This document shows positions 47,061-60,844 of a stretch of DNA of 64,000 bases, piece by piece. The stretch's first letter is position 1; each line of letters starts with the position of its first letter. The stretch is from assembly GCA_022376925.1 (NCBI GenBank), contig JAIOJX010000025.1:100715608-100779607 (forward strand). The letters run 5' to 3'. The stretch comes from Tragulus kanchil (lineage: Eukaryota; Chordata; Mammalia; Artiodactyla; Tragulidae). The position numbers were made by a program, and so were the translations under genes. The notes under the pieces were generated by a model, which saw only the letters and a program-made list of their open reading frames with translations, did not search any database and was not told the origin of the DNA.

Positions 47061-47878
47061 ACCATTTCTGCTTCTGTGTTGCTTAGAATTTAATTGGAAA
47101 TTGGGATCACATTCACATAAAATAATAATTATAGAACACTATAAATATGCAATTATTAGAGGGAACTAATTATATGTATAAGTCTGGGCAAATATTGGGA
47201 AAGAAACAAGCTTTACTAGATGGGATCAATGTTGGATGGCTTCCTGAAGTTGAATACATCTCATTATGACATCCAGTTAGCTACAAAGAATGTTGTAGGT
47301 TGCTGATTCATGTATATTGCACAGAATTCCTTATTGTTCCACCTGACTGGATTGAATAAGGTCACAGTGAGATTTTAAATTTAGTTCTTCTTCCTCTTCT
47401 TTTCTAGTCAGAGGTTGGTTAGCTAGCTTTTCAATATTCAAAATAACATAGCTACATTTTATAAAGATACGGTCTTGAAAAGGCCTAAGGTCACAGACTT
47501 ATAATTACACCTGATCTCTCTTTACACACTTAGAGGTTGTAGTACATTAGAACACAAATGCACAATGCTAAGTGTCTGTAGGGCAAGACAATAGTTATAA
47601 CAAGTTGACTGTTTTCACTAATGTACTTTAAAAACTCTTCAATACATTTTTGCCTACACAATACTTTCTTCTTTTAAACTAAGTTTCTAAGTTTATAGTC
47701 TGATCTCCCTGACCATTCCTCATAAATGGTAAACAGTTTATGGTCTCACGGGCACTTGCTGGAATTATATTCATGTCTAGGTCTTCATTAAGTCCCTACT
47801 TCCAAATTTGTTTTTTCTCTCCTAGCTCTGATTTATGAAGCAGGCTTTTGTGTTTGGACAAGTTTACTATTTTAAGGA

Positions 47879-47892
47879 TATATCTATATCTA

Positions 47893-47937
<45 letters not shown>
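47879..47937. repeat. (TATC)n microsatellite, first copy
   Basis: Imperfect TATATC units followed by about ten perfect TATC units. Confidence 0.95.
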
Positions 47938-49048
47938 CAATGCTTTGCTCAATATATATACCACAATGCTTCACTTAATTAAGAAAAATTTTACCAATAA
48001 CTTTAGACTTAAGTATTTTGCAGATCTGAGCTATCAAACTTCCATGGCAGCGTACCTTTCATTGTATATGTTACAAATACACTTTCAGAACAAGGATGTG
48101 TGTGATCATGAACTTACCATTGCATATGTCTCCTTCAGACCAGTAAGTGATAGGATCTCTTAAACAGAAACATAAATCAGAGTTGCAAAAAATTGCCCAT
48201 AGTAAAATGATTGCAGTGATAACTCTGAAAACCATTTCTGCTTCTGTGTTGCTTAGAATTTAATTGGAAATTGGGATCACATTCACATAAAATAATAATT
48301 ATAGAACACTATAAATATGCAATTATTAGAGGGAACTAATTATATGTATAAGTCTGGGCAAATATTGGGAAAGAAACAAGCTTTACTAGATGGGATCAAT
48401 GTTGGATGGCTTCCTGAAGTTGAATACATCTCATTATGACATCCAGTTAGCTACAAAGAATGTTGTAGGTTGCTGATTCATGTATATTGCACAGAATTCC
48501 TTATTGTTCCACCTGACTGGATTGAATAAGGTCACAGTGAGATTTTAAATTTAGTTCTTCTTCCTCTTCTTTTCTAGTCAGAGGTTGGTTAGCTAGCTTT
48601 TCAATATTCAAAATAACATAGCTACATTTTATAAAGATACGGTCTTGAAAAGGCCTAAGGTCACAGACTTATAATTACACCTGATCTCTCTTTACACACT
48701 TAGAGGTTGTAGTACATTAGAACACAAATGCACAATGCTAAGTGTCTGTAGGGCAAGACAATAGTTATAACAAGTTGACTGTTTTCACTAATGTACTTTA
48801 AAAACTCTTCAATACATTTTTGCCTACACAATACTTTCTTCTTTTAAACTAAGTTTCTAAGTTTATAGTCTGATCTCCCTGACCATTCCTCATAAATGGT
48901 AAACAGTTTATGGTCTCACGGGCACTTGCTGGAATTATATTCATGTCTAGGTCTTCATTAAGTCCCTACTTCCAAATTTGTTTTTTCTCTCCTAGCTCTG
49001 ATTTATGAAGCAGGCTTTTGTGTTTGGACAAGTTTACTATTTTAAGGA

Positions 49049-49062
49049 TATATCTATATCTA

Positions 49063-49107
<45 letters not shown>
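49049..49107. repeat. (TATC)n microsatellite, second copy
   Basis: Same length and unit order as 47879-47937. Confidence 0.95.
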
Positions 49108-49402
49108 CAATGCTTTGCTCAATATATATACCACAATGCTTCACTTAATTAAGAAAAATTTTACCAATAACTTTAGACTTAAGTATTTTGCAGATCTGAG
49201 CTATCAAACTTCCATGGCAGCGTACCTTTCATTGTATATGTTACAAATACACTTTCAGAACAAGGATGTGTGTGATCATGAACTTACCATTGCATATGTC
49301 TCCTTCAGACCAGTAAGTGATAGGATCTCTTAAACAGAAACATAAATCAGAGTTGCAAAAAATTGCCCATAGTAAAATGATTGCAGTGATAACTCTGAAA
49401 AC

Positions 49403-50623
49403 TGGTTAGTAAAACTAACAGTAATGCTTAATAATATGGACTAGTGCTATAGGTAGAGTGCCTACAGATTAGTGCTCCCCATCCCATGGATTTTAAAACA
49501 AAATACCAATGCCCTGGTTGCAAGCCAGCTCTAATGGGTGACTAGTGGTGAGAATCACTAACGTGATATATGAAAGAGAAAGGGCCAACATGAGGAGACA
49601 AATGAGACATATATCCTTATCACTCTGACTTAATCACCACTCACAAATGGCTTTGGTATGAACCATGTGGCAAAAGTCATGAGATTCTCTTTAAATGAAA
49701 GGAAGCTGAAATGGAAATGGTGAATTTGTCATTGGAAAGTAGCACTGTATGTCCAACAGGAAGCTTATCAAAATCATACTGCACAGTATCACAGAATCAC
49801 AATTTCAATTCTTCATTCCCTGATGAGTACACATACCTTTGGCACACTATTTACTATTAATAAAGAAGAAGTTCATGCTTCTTTCAGCCCACCTGGCACC
49901 AGAATATGGAATCTTTGGGGGAACTCAGATAGTGGCGTTTGGCTTTGGGGAAAATGAAAACTGACTTGTTGGCTTCCTTCTTCCACAAAGAAACAATACA
50001 CGCTTTCATCTAAAGTTCTTACCCTAGTCCAAATTTCTCCCTGGAGTATCTTTTCACTGGAGCCTCATTGACTCAGAATAATTTGATATGACCTGTTTTG
50101 TAATGAGTTGGCTGCTACCATGATCACCATTGCATAAATACCTAATGAAATGAGAACTGTCTGTCTCCTCCATCCCTAGCCAGGCTTGCTGCCTTCTAGC
50201 CAAGAGAATATCCTGGAGGAAACTGTCCAGACATAATGTCTTCTGCAAGAGTTTATGTTAATAAAGTTTAAACTAAGGACATTTTTCTTCAGGATACTTA
50301 CTTTTGTCTAGTATTTTGCTAATGAAATACTCATTAGCTCTGTCCTTAAGGGCTTATTACTTGTAAAACTATCTCACCAGTTGGGTAACTGGAATAAAAT
50401 CAAAATCTGAATGCAGAAAATATTTCTATAGTTACACAAAACAGGGGTCTTTTGCTTTTGGTCATGAGCTCTACACTGAGCAGTGTTCTATTCAGCAAGG
50501 TGGCAACTGCGAATATTTTCTAAGAGACTAGTCTTACTCTAAAACAGAGAGAAGTTGAAATGTGGTATTTCACATGCATTTCAGCAGATGTCTTTACTTG
50601 CACACCACAGTAACAGACTGGCT
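49403..50623. other. Non-coding stretch, nothing recognised
   Basis: Single-copy. A 64-codon reverse-strand ORF at 50054-50248 shows no domain. Confidence 0.4.
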
Positions 50624-51263
50624 ACCTAAATAGAAAAGAAATTGATTGGTTGCATTTTGTATAGTATACTGGTTTGATGGGAAGATTGGCCTATAAACAA
50701 AAAGTAAGGATCAAGGCAAGAATGAGAATCAAAGTACCATAAACCACTGGATAAACTTGTCAGATGCCACAGATAGAGAGTAAATGAGCCCCAAGTATTT
50801 TTCTCCCTCTCATTTCATGGTGGCTAGTTGACTGTGGCAGCTTTAAATTTACATTCTTGCAGTCCAAGTTCAGCAGGAAAGAGAACATGTTTTCCTGACA
50901 CCATTACTGTAAGTTCCATCATGTGTCATTGACTGCAAGAGGCAAGTGCCTATTCCTGAAGCAATTACTGACAAGAGGACTCAATCCTCTGATTGGCTAG
51001 GCTTCTCTTTTTCACTCACTCCCAGAATAGGATAAGAGACAGTCAACTCCATCTGACACCTGGAGTTGTTGAGAAGGGATGTTTTTCCCCCAGGAAGGTT
51101 TCAGAGTACTGTCATGAAAGGGAAGCAAATAAATACTAGGACATCACAAAAATGTGCACTGACCCATGAAAGATAGTCTCCACAAAGTTTTGGAAGTAGA
51201 AGTTTAAAATAATGAAAGGCAAAGGGGGATGCGAAAACATGTTCTATATCATATGTGTTAGGG

Positions 51264-51471
51264 ATGAAGTCAGTTGCTGAGTCATGTCTGACTCTTCCAA
51301 TACCATGGACTATAGCCTGCCAGACTCCTCTGTCCATTGACTTCCCCAAGCAGGAATATTGGAGTGGGTTGCCATTCCCTTCTGCAGAGGATCTTCTCCA
51401 CTCAGGGATCAAACTCAGGTCTGCCGAATGGCAGGTAGATTGTTTACTGTCTGAGCCACTAAGGAAGCCTT
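51264..51471 (-). mobile_element. Bov-tA SINE, first copy
   Basis: 'gagtcatgtctgactcttcc', 'ccagactcctctgtccattg', 'gcagaggatcttctccactc', 'gtctgagccactaaggaagc': reverse-complement Bov-tA. Confidence 0.88.
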
Positions 51472-51475
51472 GTCA

Positions 51476-51692
51476 TTGCTAATTAAAACAAAAATGAGAT
51501 ATTATTACACATCAATTAGCACAAAATCCAAAACATCGACAACACCAAATACTGGAAAGGAGGTAGAACAGCAGAAAGTTACCTCCATTGCTGGTGGGAA
51601 TGCAAAATGGTGCAGCCACTTGAAGACAGTTTGGAAGTTTTGTACAAAATAAACATACTCTTAACATAGGATCCAGTGAACTGAAAACTTAT
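51476..51692 (+). mobile_element. Old L1 ORF2 fragment, cut by the joint
   Basis: 'aaaatccaaaacatcgacaa', 'caccaaatactggaaaggag' and 'cattgctggtgggaatgcaa' are the well-known L1 ORF2 3' landmarks. Truncated where copy 1 ends. Confidence 0.85.
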
Positions 51693-52343
51693 CAGACCCC
51701 CTGACCTAAATAGAAAAGAAATTGATTGGTTGCATTTTGTATAGTATACTGGTTTGATGGGAAGATTGGCCTATAAACAAAAAGTAAGGATCAAGGCAAG
51801 AATGAGAATCAAAGTACCATAAACCACTGGATAAACTTGTCAGATGCCACAGATAGAGAGTAAATGAGCCCCAAGTATTTTTCTCCCTCTCATTTCATGG
51901 TGGCTAGTTGACTGTGGCAGCTTTAAATTTACATTCTTGCAGTCCAAGTTCAGCAGGAAAGAGAACATGTTTTCCTGACACCATTACTGTAAGTTCCATC
52001 ATGTGTCATTGACTGCAAGAGGCAAGTGCCTATTCCTGAAGCAATTACTGACAAGAGGACTCAATCCTCTGATTGGCTAGGCTTCTCTTTTTCACTCACT
52101 CCCAGAATAGGATAAGAGACAGTCAACTCCATCTGACACCTGGAGTTGTTGAGAAGGGATGTTTTTCCCCCAGGAAGGTTTCAGAGTACTGTCATGAAAG
52201 GGAAGCAAATAAATACTAGGACATCACAAAAATGTGCACTGACCCATGAAAGATAGTCTCCACAAAGTTTTGGAAGTAGAAGTTTAAAATAATGAAAGGC
52301 AAAGGGGCATGCGAAAACATGTTCTATATCATATGTGTTAGGG

Positions 52344-52551
52344 ATGAAGTCAGTTGCTGAGTCATGTCTGACTCTTCCAATACCATGGACTATAGCCTGC
52401 CAGACTCCTCTGTCCATTGACTTCCCCAAGCAGGAATATTGGAGTGGGTTGCCATTCCCTTCTGCAGAGGATCTTCTCCACTCAGGGATCAAACTCAGGT
52501 CTGCCGAATGGCAGGTAGATTGTTTACTGTCTGAGCCACTAAGGAAGCCTT
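52344..52551 (-). mobile_element. Bov-tA SINE, second copy
   Basis: Copy of 51264-51471 at offset 1080. Confidence 0.88.
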
Positions 52552-52555
52552 GTCA

Positions 52556-53170
52556 TTGCTAATTAAAACAAAAATGAGATATTATTACACATCAATTAGC
52601 ACAAAATCCAAAACATCGACAACACCAAATACTGGAAAGGAGGTAGAACAGCAGAAAGTTACCTCCATTGCTGGTGGGAATGCAAAATGGTGCAGCCACT
52701 TCGGAAGACAGTTTGGAAGTTTTGTACAAAAATAAACATACTCTTAACATAGGATCCAGTGAACTGAAAACTTATGTCCACCTTGCATATGGATATTTAT
52801 ATCAGCTTTGTTCATAGTTGCCCAGATTTGGAAACAACCAAGATACCCCTGAATGGCTAAAAAGACTGTTACATTTAGACAATGGAATATTTTCAGTGCT
52901 AAAGAAAAATGAGTTATCATAATACACAAAGACATGAAAGAGGTGAAAACACATATTACTAAGTAAAAGAAGACAACTTGAAAAGGCTACTACTGTATAA
53001 GATTCCAACTATATGGCACTCTGGAAAAGGCAAAACTACACAATAAAAAATAACAAACAATAAAAAGATGAGTAGTTGCCAGAGGTGGGAGAAGAGCAGA
53101 TAGAACACTGAGCACTCTCAGGGCAACGAACATACACCATATGATATCATAATGATGGATACATGTAATT
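52556..53170 (+). mobile_element. Old L1 ORF2 3' end
   Basis: Continues through 'ttcatagttgcccagatttg', 'tagacaatggaatattttca', 'attccaactatatggcactc' and 'agtagttgccagaggtggga', the conserved 3' part of mammalian L1 ORF2. Frames are broken. Older than the L1 at 13428. Confidence 0.88.
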
Positions 53171-55214
53171 AAACACTTGTCCAAATTTGTAGAGTGTACA
53201 AATGAGTATGGAGGTATCTAGCTCAGCTACCATATCTGAAATTCATATTAGACCAGTATTTCATTTCCTACTTAGTTCTCCCCATCTCTGCTCATCTTCT
53301 CTTACAAAAGTAAGAAGGAAAGAGTAAAAATAATGTCTAACTCAAGCTTTTCATATGAGATAATTTCAGGTTTAAAAGAATGATACATTTATGGAACAAA
53401 AGAGCCTTAAGTGAAATTGAACAAGAACAGAAAGAAAAACAATACAACACTAATCTGAAAGTAATGAATATTCAGAGGAAGATCTTTAGCTTCAATTACA
53501 GAAAATAATACCATTGCTCTTCTCATCTGCTCCTAGATACATCTTGGTTTAAGTAATTAATTTATCCCTGAGTCAAGCATACAAATGTTAGTTAACAATA
53601 TTCACTCTTTGAGTTTTCTCTTTAGGTAAGGTGAGCCCATTTTATAAGACCAATCAATTCTCCTATAAGGGCCAGGATTTTAAAAAAATTATTATTATAT
53701 TTTATTTTCTGACTATTGCACAGAGTTTCCTTCAGTTGCTGAGTTCACAAAGATTAAGCATGACTCCTGTTTCTCTTCCTTTCTTTCATGAACATTTATT
53801 GGGTACCTATTACTGAGGCCTCACAGAAGATATAAAAGATGAATAAGGCATGCTTCTTAAGAAATCAGAAATAGATCTAAACACAGTAACACACGGAGTC
53901 TATTCACTACAGTAGTGATATTGACCATGTGCTAGGTGGATTTACATAAGGGTGCCCTGGACAAGGAGATATGGGAGATGCAACTAACTCCAGCCATCAA
54001 CCTGTGAGCCAACGGAAGACCTGCTCCTTTCAGGCCAAAGGATTAGTTACTGGTGTGAGACTTTCCTGCCACCAGGGAAGATCCCATAGGAGAATTGTAA
54101 ATGTCATTATGTCCTGTCTCTAATCCACACTATGAAGGTATTAATCAGAATAGGATAGGCCATACTATATCCCAAATTAGCCCTGGATGACAGAATCATC
54201 AACAGTCTGAAGATAATGAGGCAGCTGCTGGGACCACTGGAAACCTCCTGTTTTCCAGAAGAACTTGTGCTGAGGCACTGAGGAGCTACCCCAGATTACT
54301 GGCTCAACAAATTATCAAATATAAAATTGTCAATAGAAGACAGAAAGAATCTGTCCTTGTTTCTGCCAACATGTTGCTTCATTGACCCTACTTTCCTAAC
54401 AGGTTAGCTCTCATTTTCTTCTCACTGCTTAACACAATGGTCCATACCTCACAGGCTTTCAAACGATGATAGACTGTTTGGTTATACTGTGTATTTGTCT
54501 ATAACCATAGTAGTTCAATTAGTATTTACATTTTACAATATCACACTAAAGTTTTTCAAGAGTTCAGATTTATTGTAATAGGCAAATGTTTAAGTAAACA
54601 ATAGTCTCTCAAAAGAAATTTTGTTAACATTTCCTATATCTATATCTATATCTATCTATATATATAATAGAAGACACTCACTAACTCAACAAAACGGTGA
54701 CAGCTATTAAAATTATATTTTTTATTTCTACTATTGCTTTTAAGAGTCATCCCACTTTCTTGGATAAAGACTGTCTCATTTAACTTGAAATGGTGCCAAA
54801 TATGTATGGGTTTTTAAATCGTTCCAGCCCCATTCATCCACCCCTCTGGGAGGAAAAGAAAACAACAATAACAAAAAAAGAAAGCCTAACAAAGCTGCTT
54901 CCACCTGGCTTTGAGCCAGGAAAGAAGAGCAAAGATCTAGTTATTACTGCAATTTCTAGTCCTGAATTATTAGAAAGATAGAGCCTAATCAGGGGACAGT
55001 CTTTTGTTTGCTTAGCAAAACCACATCTTCACTCTCAATGGAATCCTTACTTAAGACAGTAATAAGGAGAAACTGGATATATGAGCTAAGGAGCTAGAAG
55101 ATGGGAAAGGACCAAGATATTGTAAAGAAACAAAGAACAACTGAGTTCCAGGCTGACCCAGAAGCACAGTAGCTGAGGAGGTAGAGAGACTGTGTGGTGA
55201 AGCTCTACTGGCAT
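53171..55214. other. Non-coding stretch, nothing certain
   Basis: Single-copy, about 2 kb. A TATATC-rich tract lies at 54636-54667. A 63-codon ORF at 54790-54981 contains PPGFEPG, a frame often made by tRNA-derived DNA read in reverse; not a gene. 53900-54350 could be an unknown old repeat. Confidence 0.35.
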
Positions 55215-55766
55215 CAGGAGCCTGTGGACAGGGTCTGAAGAGTTTGAGGGGAAAAGAGGTTTCTAATGACACACTGTGCCAAGTGAATCATGATGAGGGG
55301 TAGTGTAAAGCCATTCCACCTACATTATCTTTGATCAAGTATTGCTCATGAGCATCTCAGTGCACATTTCCAGGAAGAGTGACTGCTTCATGACACAGCC
55401 CAGGATGAAAGCCAGGCTACTTTCAGAAAGTTGACATGAAGGCTACTCCAACAAACCCTGCCATCAGAGGCCACTGCCCTTTTAGTCCACAGACTTTATC
55501 AAAGGATGCAAACTTCCTTTTGATTGGTTCCATTATTATCCACACATCACCTGGGCTCTGTTCAGATCTACTGTATTTATCTGGTTAGAGTTTTCCTTCT
55601 CTAGGTAGACTAGAGTGGGGGTGGGGGAATGACCAGTAATAAAAGGTTGAAGGAATTCTCTTAAAAACAAAAACACCTTTATTTCCATTGCTTCAACAGC
55701 AAGACAACCAAACAGTACAGCCTTTTATGATGTTGTTTTCAGAAAAAATGAAATGATTTAGACTCC

Positions 55767-55975
55767 ATGCATGCTCAGTCGCTAAGTTGTATTCAACTGT
55801 TTGTGATCCCATGGACTGTAGCCTGCCACGCTCCTCTGTCCATGGAATTTTCCAGGTAAGAACACTAGAGTGGGTTGCCATTTCCTACCCCAGGATCTTC
55901 CCACCCAGGGATCAAACCCACATCTTGTGCATTGCAGACAAATTCTTTACCACTGAACCACCTGGAAAACCCTAG
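55767..55975 (-). mobile_element. Bov-tA SINE, first copy
   Basis: 'catgctcagtcgctaagttg', 'cacgctcctctgtccatgga', 'ccacccagggatcaaaccca' and 'accactgaaccacctggaaa': reverse-complement Bov-tA. Confidence 0.88.
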
Positions 55976-56865
55976 ACTTCGTGTGGCAAATATAAAATTA
56001 AAAAGACTTATTAGATATACGGGAAAACAAACATTTAGCTTAAAAGGAGAGAAAGCAAAGATAAGAAAAAAGTGCATCTTGATTGAGGACAGTCGTAAAT
56101 TAAAAACCACTGATTCAGTTTGAGGAGTAAATTATTTCTGTATGACTAAAAATTTAGAAAGCTGTCAAATTACCAGTTGGTATGCCACTGACTATTATGA
56201 ATTAAAACAGCACCTGCCACCATTAAGTGAAGGAACAGGAGAAGGAAGAATAAAATACTATTTTTATACATAAACCATACCTTGGGGCCAAAACCCATTA
56301 AGTGGAAGGAACAGGAGCCTGTGGACAGGGTCTGAAGAGTTTGAGGGGAAAAGAGGTTTCTAATGACACACTGTGCCAAGTGAATCATGATGAGGGGTAG
56401 TGTAAAGCCATTCCACCTACATTATCTTTGATCAAGTATTGCTCATGAGCATCTCAGTGCACATTTCCAGGAAGAGTGACTGCTTCATGACACAGCCCAG
56501 GATGAAAGCCAGGCTACTTTCAGAAAGTTGACATGAAGGCTACTCCAACAAACCCTGCCATCAGAGGCCACTGCCCTTTTAGTCCACAGACTTTATCAAA
56601 GGATGCAAACTTCCTTTTGATTGGTTCCATTATTATCCACACATCACCTGGGCTCTGTTCAGATCTACTGTATTTATCTGGTTAGAGTTTTCCTTCTCTA
56701 GGTAGACTAGAGTGGGGGTGGGGGAATGACCAGTAATAAAAGGTTGAAGGAATTCTCTTAAAAACAAAAACACCTTTATTTCCATTGCTTCAACAGCAAG
56801 ACAACCAAACAGTACAGCCTTTTATGATGTTGTTTTTCAGAAAAAAATGAAATGATTTAGACTCC

Positions 56866-57075
56866 ATGCATGCTCAGTCGCTAAGTTGTATTCAACTGTT
56901 TGTGATCCCATGGACTGTAGCCTGCCACGCTCCTCTGTCCATGGAATTTTCCAGGTAAGAACACTAGAGTGGGTTGCCATTTCCTACCCCAGGGGATCTT
57001 CCCACCCAGGGATCAAACCCACATCTTGTGCATTGCAGACAAATTCTTTACCACTGAACCACCTGGAAAACCCTA
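56866..57075 (-). mobile_element. Bov-tA SINE, second copy
   Basis: Copy of 55767-55975 with two extra Gs near 56993, which shift the translated frame (112 versus 62 codons) between copies. Confidence 0.88.
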
Positions 57076-57248
57076 GACTTCGTGTGGCAAATATAAAATT
57101 AAAAAGACTTATTAGATATACGGGAAAACAAACATTTAGCTTAAAAGGAGAGAAAGCAAAGATAAGAAAAAAGTGCATCTTGATTGAGGACAGTCGTAAA
57201 TTAAAAACCACTGATTCAGTTTGAGGAGTAAATTATTTCTGTATGACT

Positions 57249-59485
57249 AAAAATTTAGAAAGCTGTCAAATTACCAGTTGGTATGCCACTGACTATTATG
57301 AATTAAAACAGCACCTGCCACCATTAAGTGAAGGAACAGGAGAAGGAAGAATAAAATACTATTTTTATACATAAACCATACTCAAACTATGTAAGAACAG
57401 GCCAAAGCTTTCTAAGGTAGGTATCATTATACCTATTTTAGCATTGAGGACAACTGGGTCTTAGGGAGATGAATCAGCCTGCCAAGGAATGCACCTATTT
57501 TTCAAGAGTCACTGAACTCTTAACTATGCCAGGCAGTATACAAGATCAGGATCAGAAAATTTGTACCATAAGGTGCCAGATAATAAATATCTTAAGATTT
57601 ACCAGTCACATGTCTCTGTTTCAACAACTCAACTTTGGAGCTATAGAATGAAAGCAGTTGTAGGGAATATGTTGAAGAATGAGAGTGGTTGATGCTAATA
57701 AAACTTTATTTAGAAAAGCTATCACCAAGTCAGCCTTGACCAGGGCTTATCAATGTGCTAGATAATGGGGACACAAGAGTGAGACAGTCCCCTCACTAAC
57801 ATGTCACAGACCCTCCCAGTTCTTACAGGCACTGTTTTTCTTCTATTTTGTTTAGACCGTGCCTCTTTCCCTCTCCCCCCTGGCAAAGAAGATCTGAGAT
57901 TTTTTAAGCTAAAAAAGTCTAACTGAACACATTAAATATTCAGAAAATCTCCCCACCTGTGCCCTGGTTCTTTTTCATTCATGCATCAGTGGGGCCCTGT
58001 AACTCATCTAATTTATGGATTTTCACTTTCTCTGTGTCTTTTCTCAGTATTCCAATCCAAGTGCAAACATCCTCCTAGATGATTTTCTATTAAACAGAGC
58101 TACATTATGGCTCCTGGAAGGCACATTATGGTGCATTTATTAGACTTCTCTTCAGGGGATGATGATCTCAGAACACATCAGAATTTATGAGGTTGATGTA
58201 TTTGATTAACTGCACCATCCCTGCAGCCCCAGGCCTGGATTATTGTTCCACTGTCAACATTCTTCAAATCTTGATTTCAACATCCCTGTCATGTAATTGC
58301 CCATCTTTGAGCACAGCTTCTCACTTTAAGGAATGTTCTTGTATCTCAAAGATAGAAGTGAACAGAAAAAGAAGGAAGAATAAAAAATTTAGAAAGCTGT
58401 CAAATTACCAGTTGGTATGCCACTGACTATTATGAATTAAAACAGCACCTGCCACCATTAAGTGAAGGAACAGGAGAAGGAAGAATAAAATACTATTTTT
58501 ATACATAAACCATACTCAAACTATGTAAGAACAGGCCAAAGCTTTCTAAGGTAGGTATCATTATACCTATTTTAGCATTGAGGACAACTGGGTCTTAGGG
58601 AGATGAATCAGCCTGCCAAGGAATGCACCTATTTTTCAAGAGTCACTGAACTCTTAACTATGCCAGGCAGTATACAAGATCAGGATCAGAAAATTTGTAC
58701 CATAAGGTGCCAGATAATAAATATCTTAAGATTTACCAGTCACATGTCTCTGTTTCAACAACTCAACTTTGGAGCTATAGAATGAAAGCAGTTGTAGGGA
58801 ATATGTTGAAGAATGAGAGTGGTTGATGCTAATAAAACTTTATTTAGAAAAGCTATCACCAAGTCAGCCTTGACCAGGGCTTATCAATGTGCTAGATAAT
58901 GGGGACACAAGAGTGAGACAGTCCCCTCACTAACATGTCACAGACCCTCCCAGTTCTTACAGGCACTGTTTTTCTTCTATTTTGTTTAGACCGTGCCTCT
59001 TTCCCTCTCCCCCCTGGCAAAGAAGATCTGAGATTTTTTAAGCTAAAAAAGTCTAACTGAACACATTAAATATTCAGAAAATCTCCCCACCTGTGCCCTG
59101 GTTCTTTTTCATTCATGCATCAGTGGGGCCCTGTAACTCATCTAATTTATGGATTTTCACTTTCTCTGTGTCTTTTCTCAGTATTCCAATCCAAGTGCAA
59201 ACATCCTCCTAGATGATTTTCTATTAAACAGAGCTACATTATGGCTCCTGGAAGGCACATTATGGTGCATTTATTAGACTTCTCTTCAGGGGATGATGAT
59301 CTCAGAACACATCAGAATTTATGAGGTTGATGTATTTGATTAACTGCACCATCCCTGCAGCCCCAGGCCTGGATTATTGTTCCACTGTCAACATTCTTCA
59401 AATCTTGATTTCAACATCCCTGTCATGTAATTGCCCATCTTTGAGCACAGCTTCTCACTTTAAGGAATGTTCTTGTATCTCAAAG
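57249..59485. repeat. Direct repeat pair 17 (57249-58351 and 58383-59485)
   Basis: Offset is exactly 1134, no internal difference found. The filler 58352-58382 is a degraded repeat of 57324-57352. Its left 130 bp is shared with pair 16, giving three copies (56150, 57249, 58383). A reverse MIR-like block may lie at 57400-57490. No gene. Confidence 0.95.
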
Positions 59486-60843
59486 TCCTGTTTTGAATAC
59501 TCCTCTCCTATCCCCATGTCAAAACAGATAATATATTTTGAAATTAATGTACACTTTTCAAAATTATGTTTCAGTTCTGTACTTATGTCATTTCCCTATA
59601 CTTTCCTTTCCTAGAAAGGAAAACATGATCAAGAGGGTTTTTTATGAAGTTTCTATTGTAACCATGATTTATTATTTGTATGGCACTTTGATTTTAGATG
59701 TTTTTTAAATTACTTTCCGATTTCACAACTTTCCAAGAAAAAAGTAAGCAAATAATACACAATTACAATAATATGAAATATGTGATGGCAGCTACCATGC
59801 ATTAAGTACTTAATAGGTGCTACAGACTGTATGTAGTACCATAAAGGTACTGATTTTTTAATATACAAAAACAAAAATTCATGAGTGAAATATATGTACA
59901 ATAACCGGCTTGTATGGCAGACCTGTGAAGAAGGACAGCACAGACCTCTCCACAGCCTTCCTTGGGTGCTTCTTTCATAAACTAATACCTAAGGTTGGGA
60001 TTTTATTAGCGAGGCATGGGATCAGGAACTGTTGTGAGCAGACTTGCTCTGGCCATGTTGACTGCTGTGCTAACTTTCTGCATTTACCTACAAAAGGTGA
60101 ATTGTTTATCTAAATCTCCTGCAGATTCACTTCTAGGTTTATCTTTTGGTTTTGATCCTTGTGTCTGGTTTGTTTTAAGGCTATTTGTTTTTCTAGATAC
60201 TAGAGATTTAGGATGGAAAACTGTAAGAAATATGAATAACATTTCCTTCCAGTAATAAAGTTCATAATTATTCTAGGGGAGAAAAGGTGAATTTTTTCAG
60301 GGTGCGGAATCAAAGCAAGTCCTTAGAGAGTACTAAATACACGACTTGATTACAAAGGAAATAAAACCTCATTCCTAGAGATTTTGAGTGGATCTGGGTA
60401 GGATTCAGAAGCATGCTTATTTTTTAAACAGAATTTTCCAGTGATTTTGTTTAAGGTGGTCCTTGAGATCACATTTAAAAAGATTAATCTAAACAGAACT
60501 ATGATACTGCTTTTCTTCATTCCTTTGCACTCTGCTACCCAGGTCCTCCAATTCAGTCCACTGGGAAGACTTGTCCTGATCATGTCAGGGTATTGCTTCC
60601 TTCCTAAAGCCAGTAAACAGTACAAAAACTTCCACGCTGAGACAAGAGGTTGACTCATTATCAACATACAAAAACCTTTTGTATTTTTGTACTTGTGTCC
60701 TTGACTGGAACAATCTAGGTTTTGACTGATGCCTCCCAAACTTTCTGAACTACTGACTTTTGAGGATCATCTTGTTTTTCAGTCTTGCCTACATTCTTGC
60801 CCAAATACTGGAAGAACACTTATGCCTCTCATGTGCTCATACT
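59486..60843. other. Non-coding stretch, nothing recognised
   Basis: Single-copy. A 129-codon reverse-strand ORF at 60350-60739 has no domain I can recognise and no supporting signal. Confidence 0.4.
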
Positions 60844-60844
60844 A

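Larger units (their letters stand above)
47061..49402. repeat. Direct repeat pair 14 (47061-48232 and 48231-49402)
   Basis: Offset is exactly 1170 with no differences seen, even through the TATC microsatellite. The joint overlaps by two bases (AC). Confidence 0.95.
50624..52775. repeat. Direct repeat pair 15 (50624-51692 and 51704-52775)
   Basis: Offset 1080, rising to 1083 at the right through a CTTGAAG versus CTTCGGAAG change and a run of four versus five As. One substitution (GGGGGATGCG versus GGGGCATGCG). Filler 51693-51703. The L1 at the right edge is complete only in copy 2. Confidence 0.95.
55215..57381. repeat. Direct repeat pair 16 (55215-56280 and 56312-57381)
   Basis: Offset 1097, later 1099-1101. 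Differences are run lengths (TTGTTTTCAG versus TTGTTTTTCAG, six versus seven As, CCCAGGATC versus CCCAGGGGATC). The filler 56281-56311 includes 'attaagtggaaggaacagga', a degraded repeat of 56223-56242. Confidence 0.95.

Noticed and set aside
54790..54981. 63-codon ORF with PPGFEPG
   Set aside because: This peptide commonly arises from tRNA-like DNA read in reverse; no other coding evidence.
60350..60739. 129-codon reverse-strand ORF
   Set aside because: Single-copy, but no recognised domain, no clear codon bias and no splice or promoter context.
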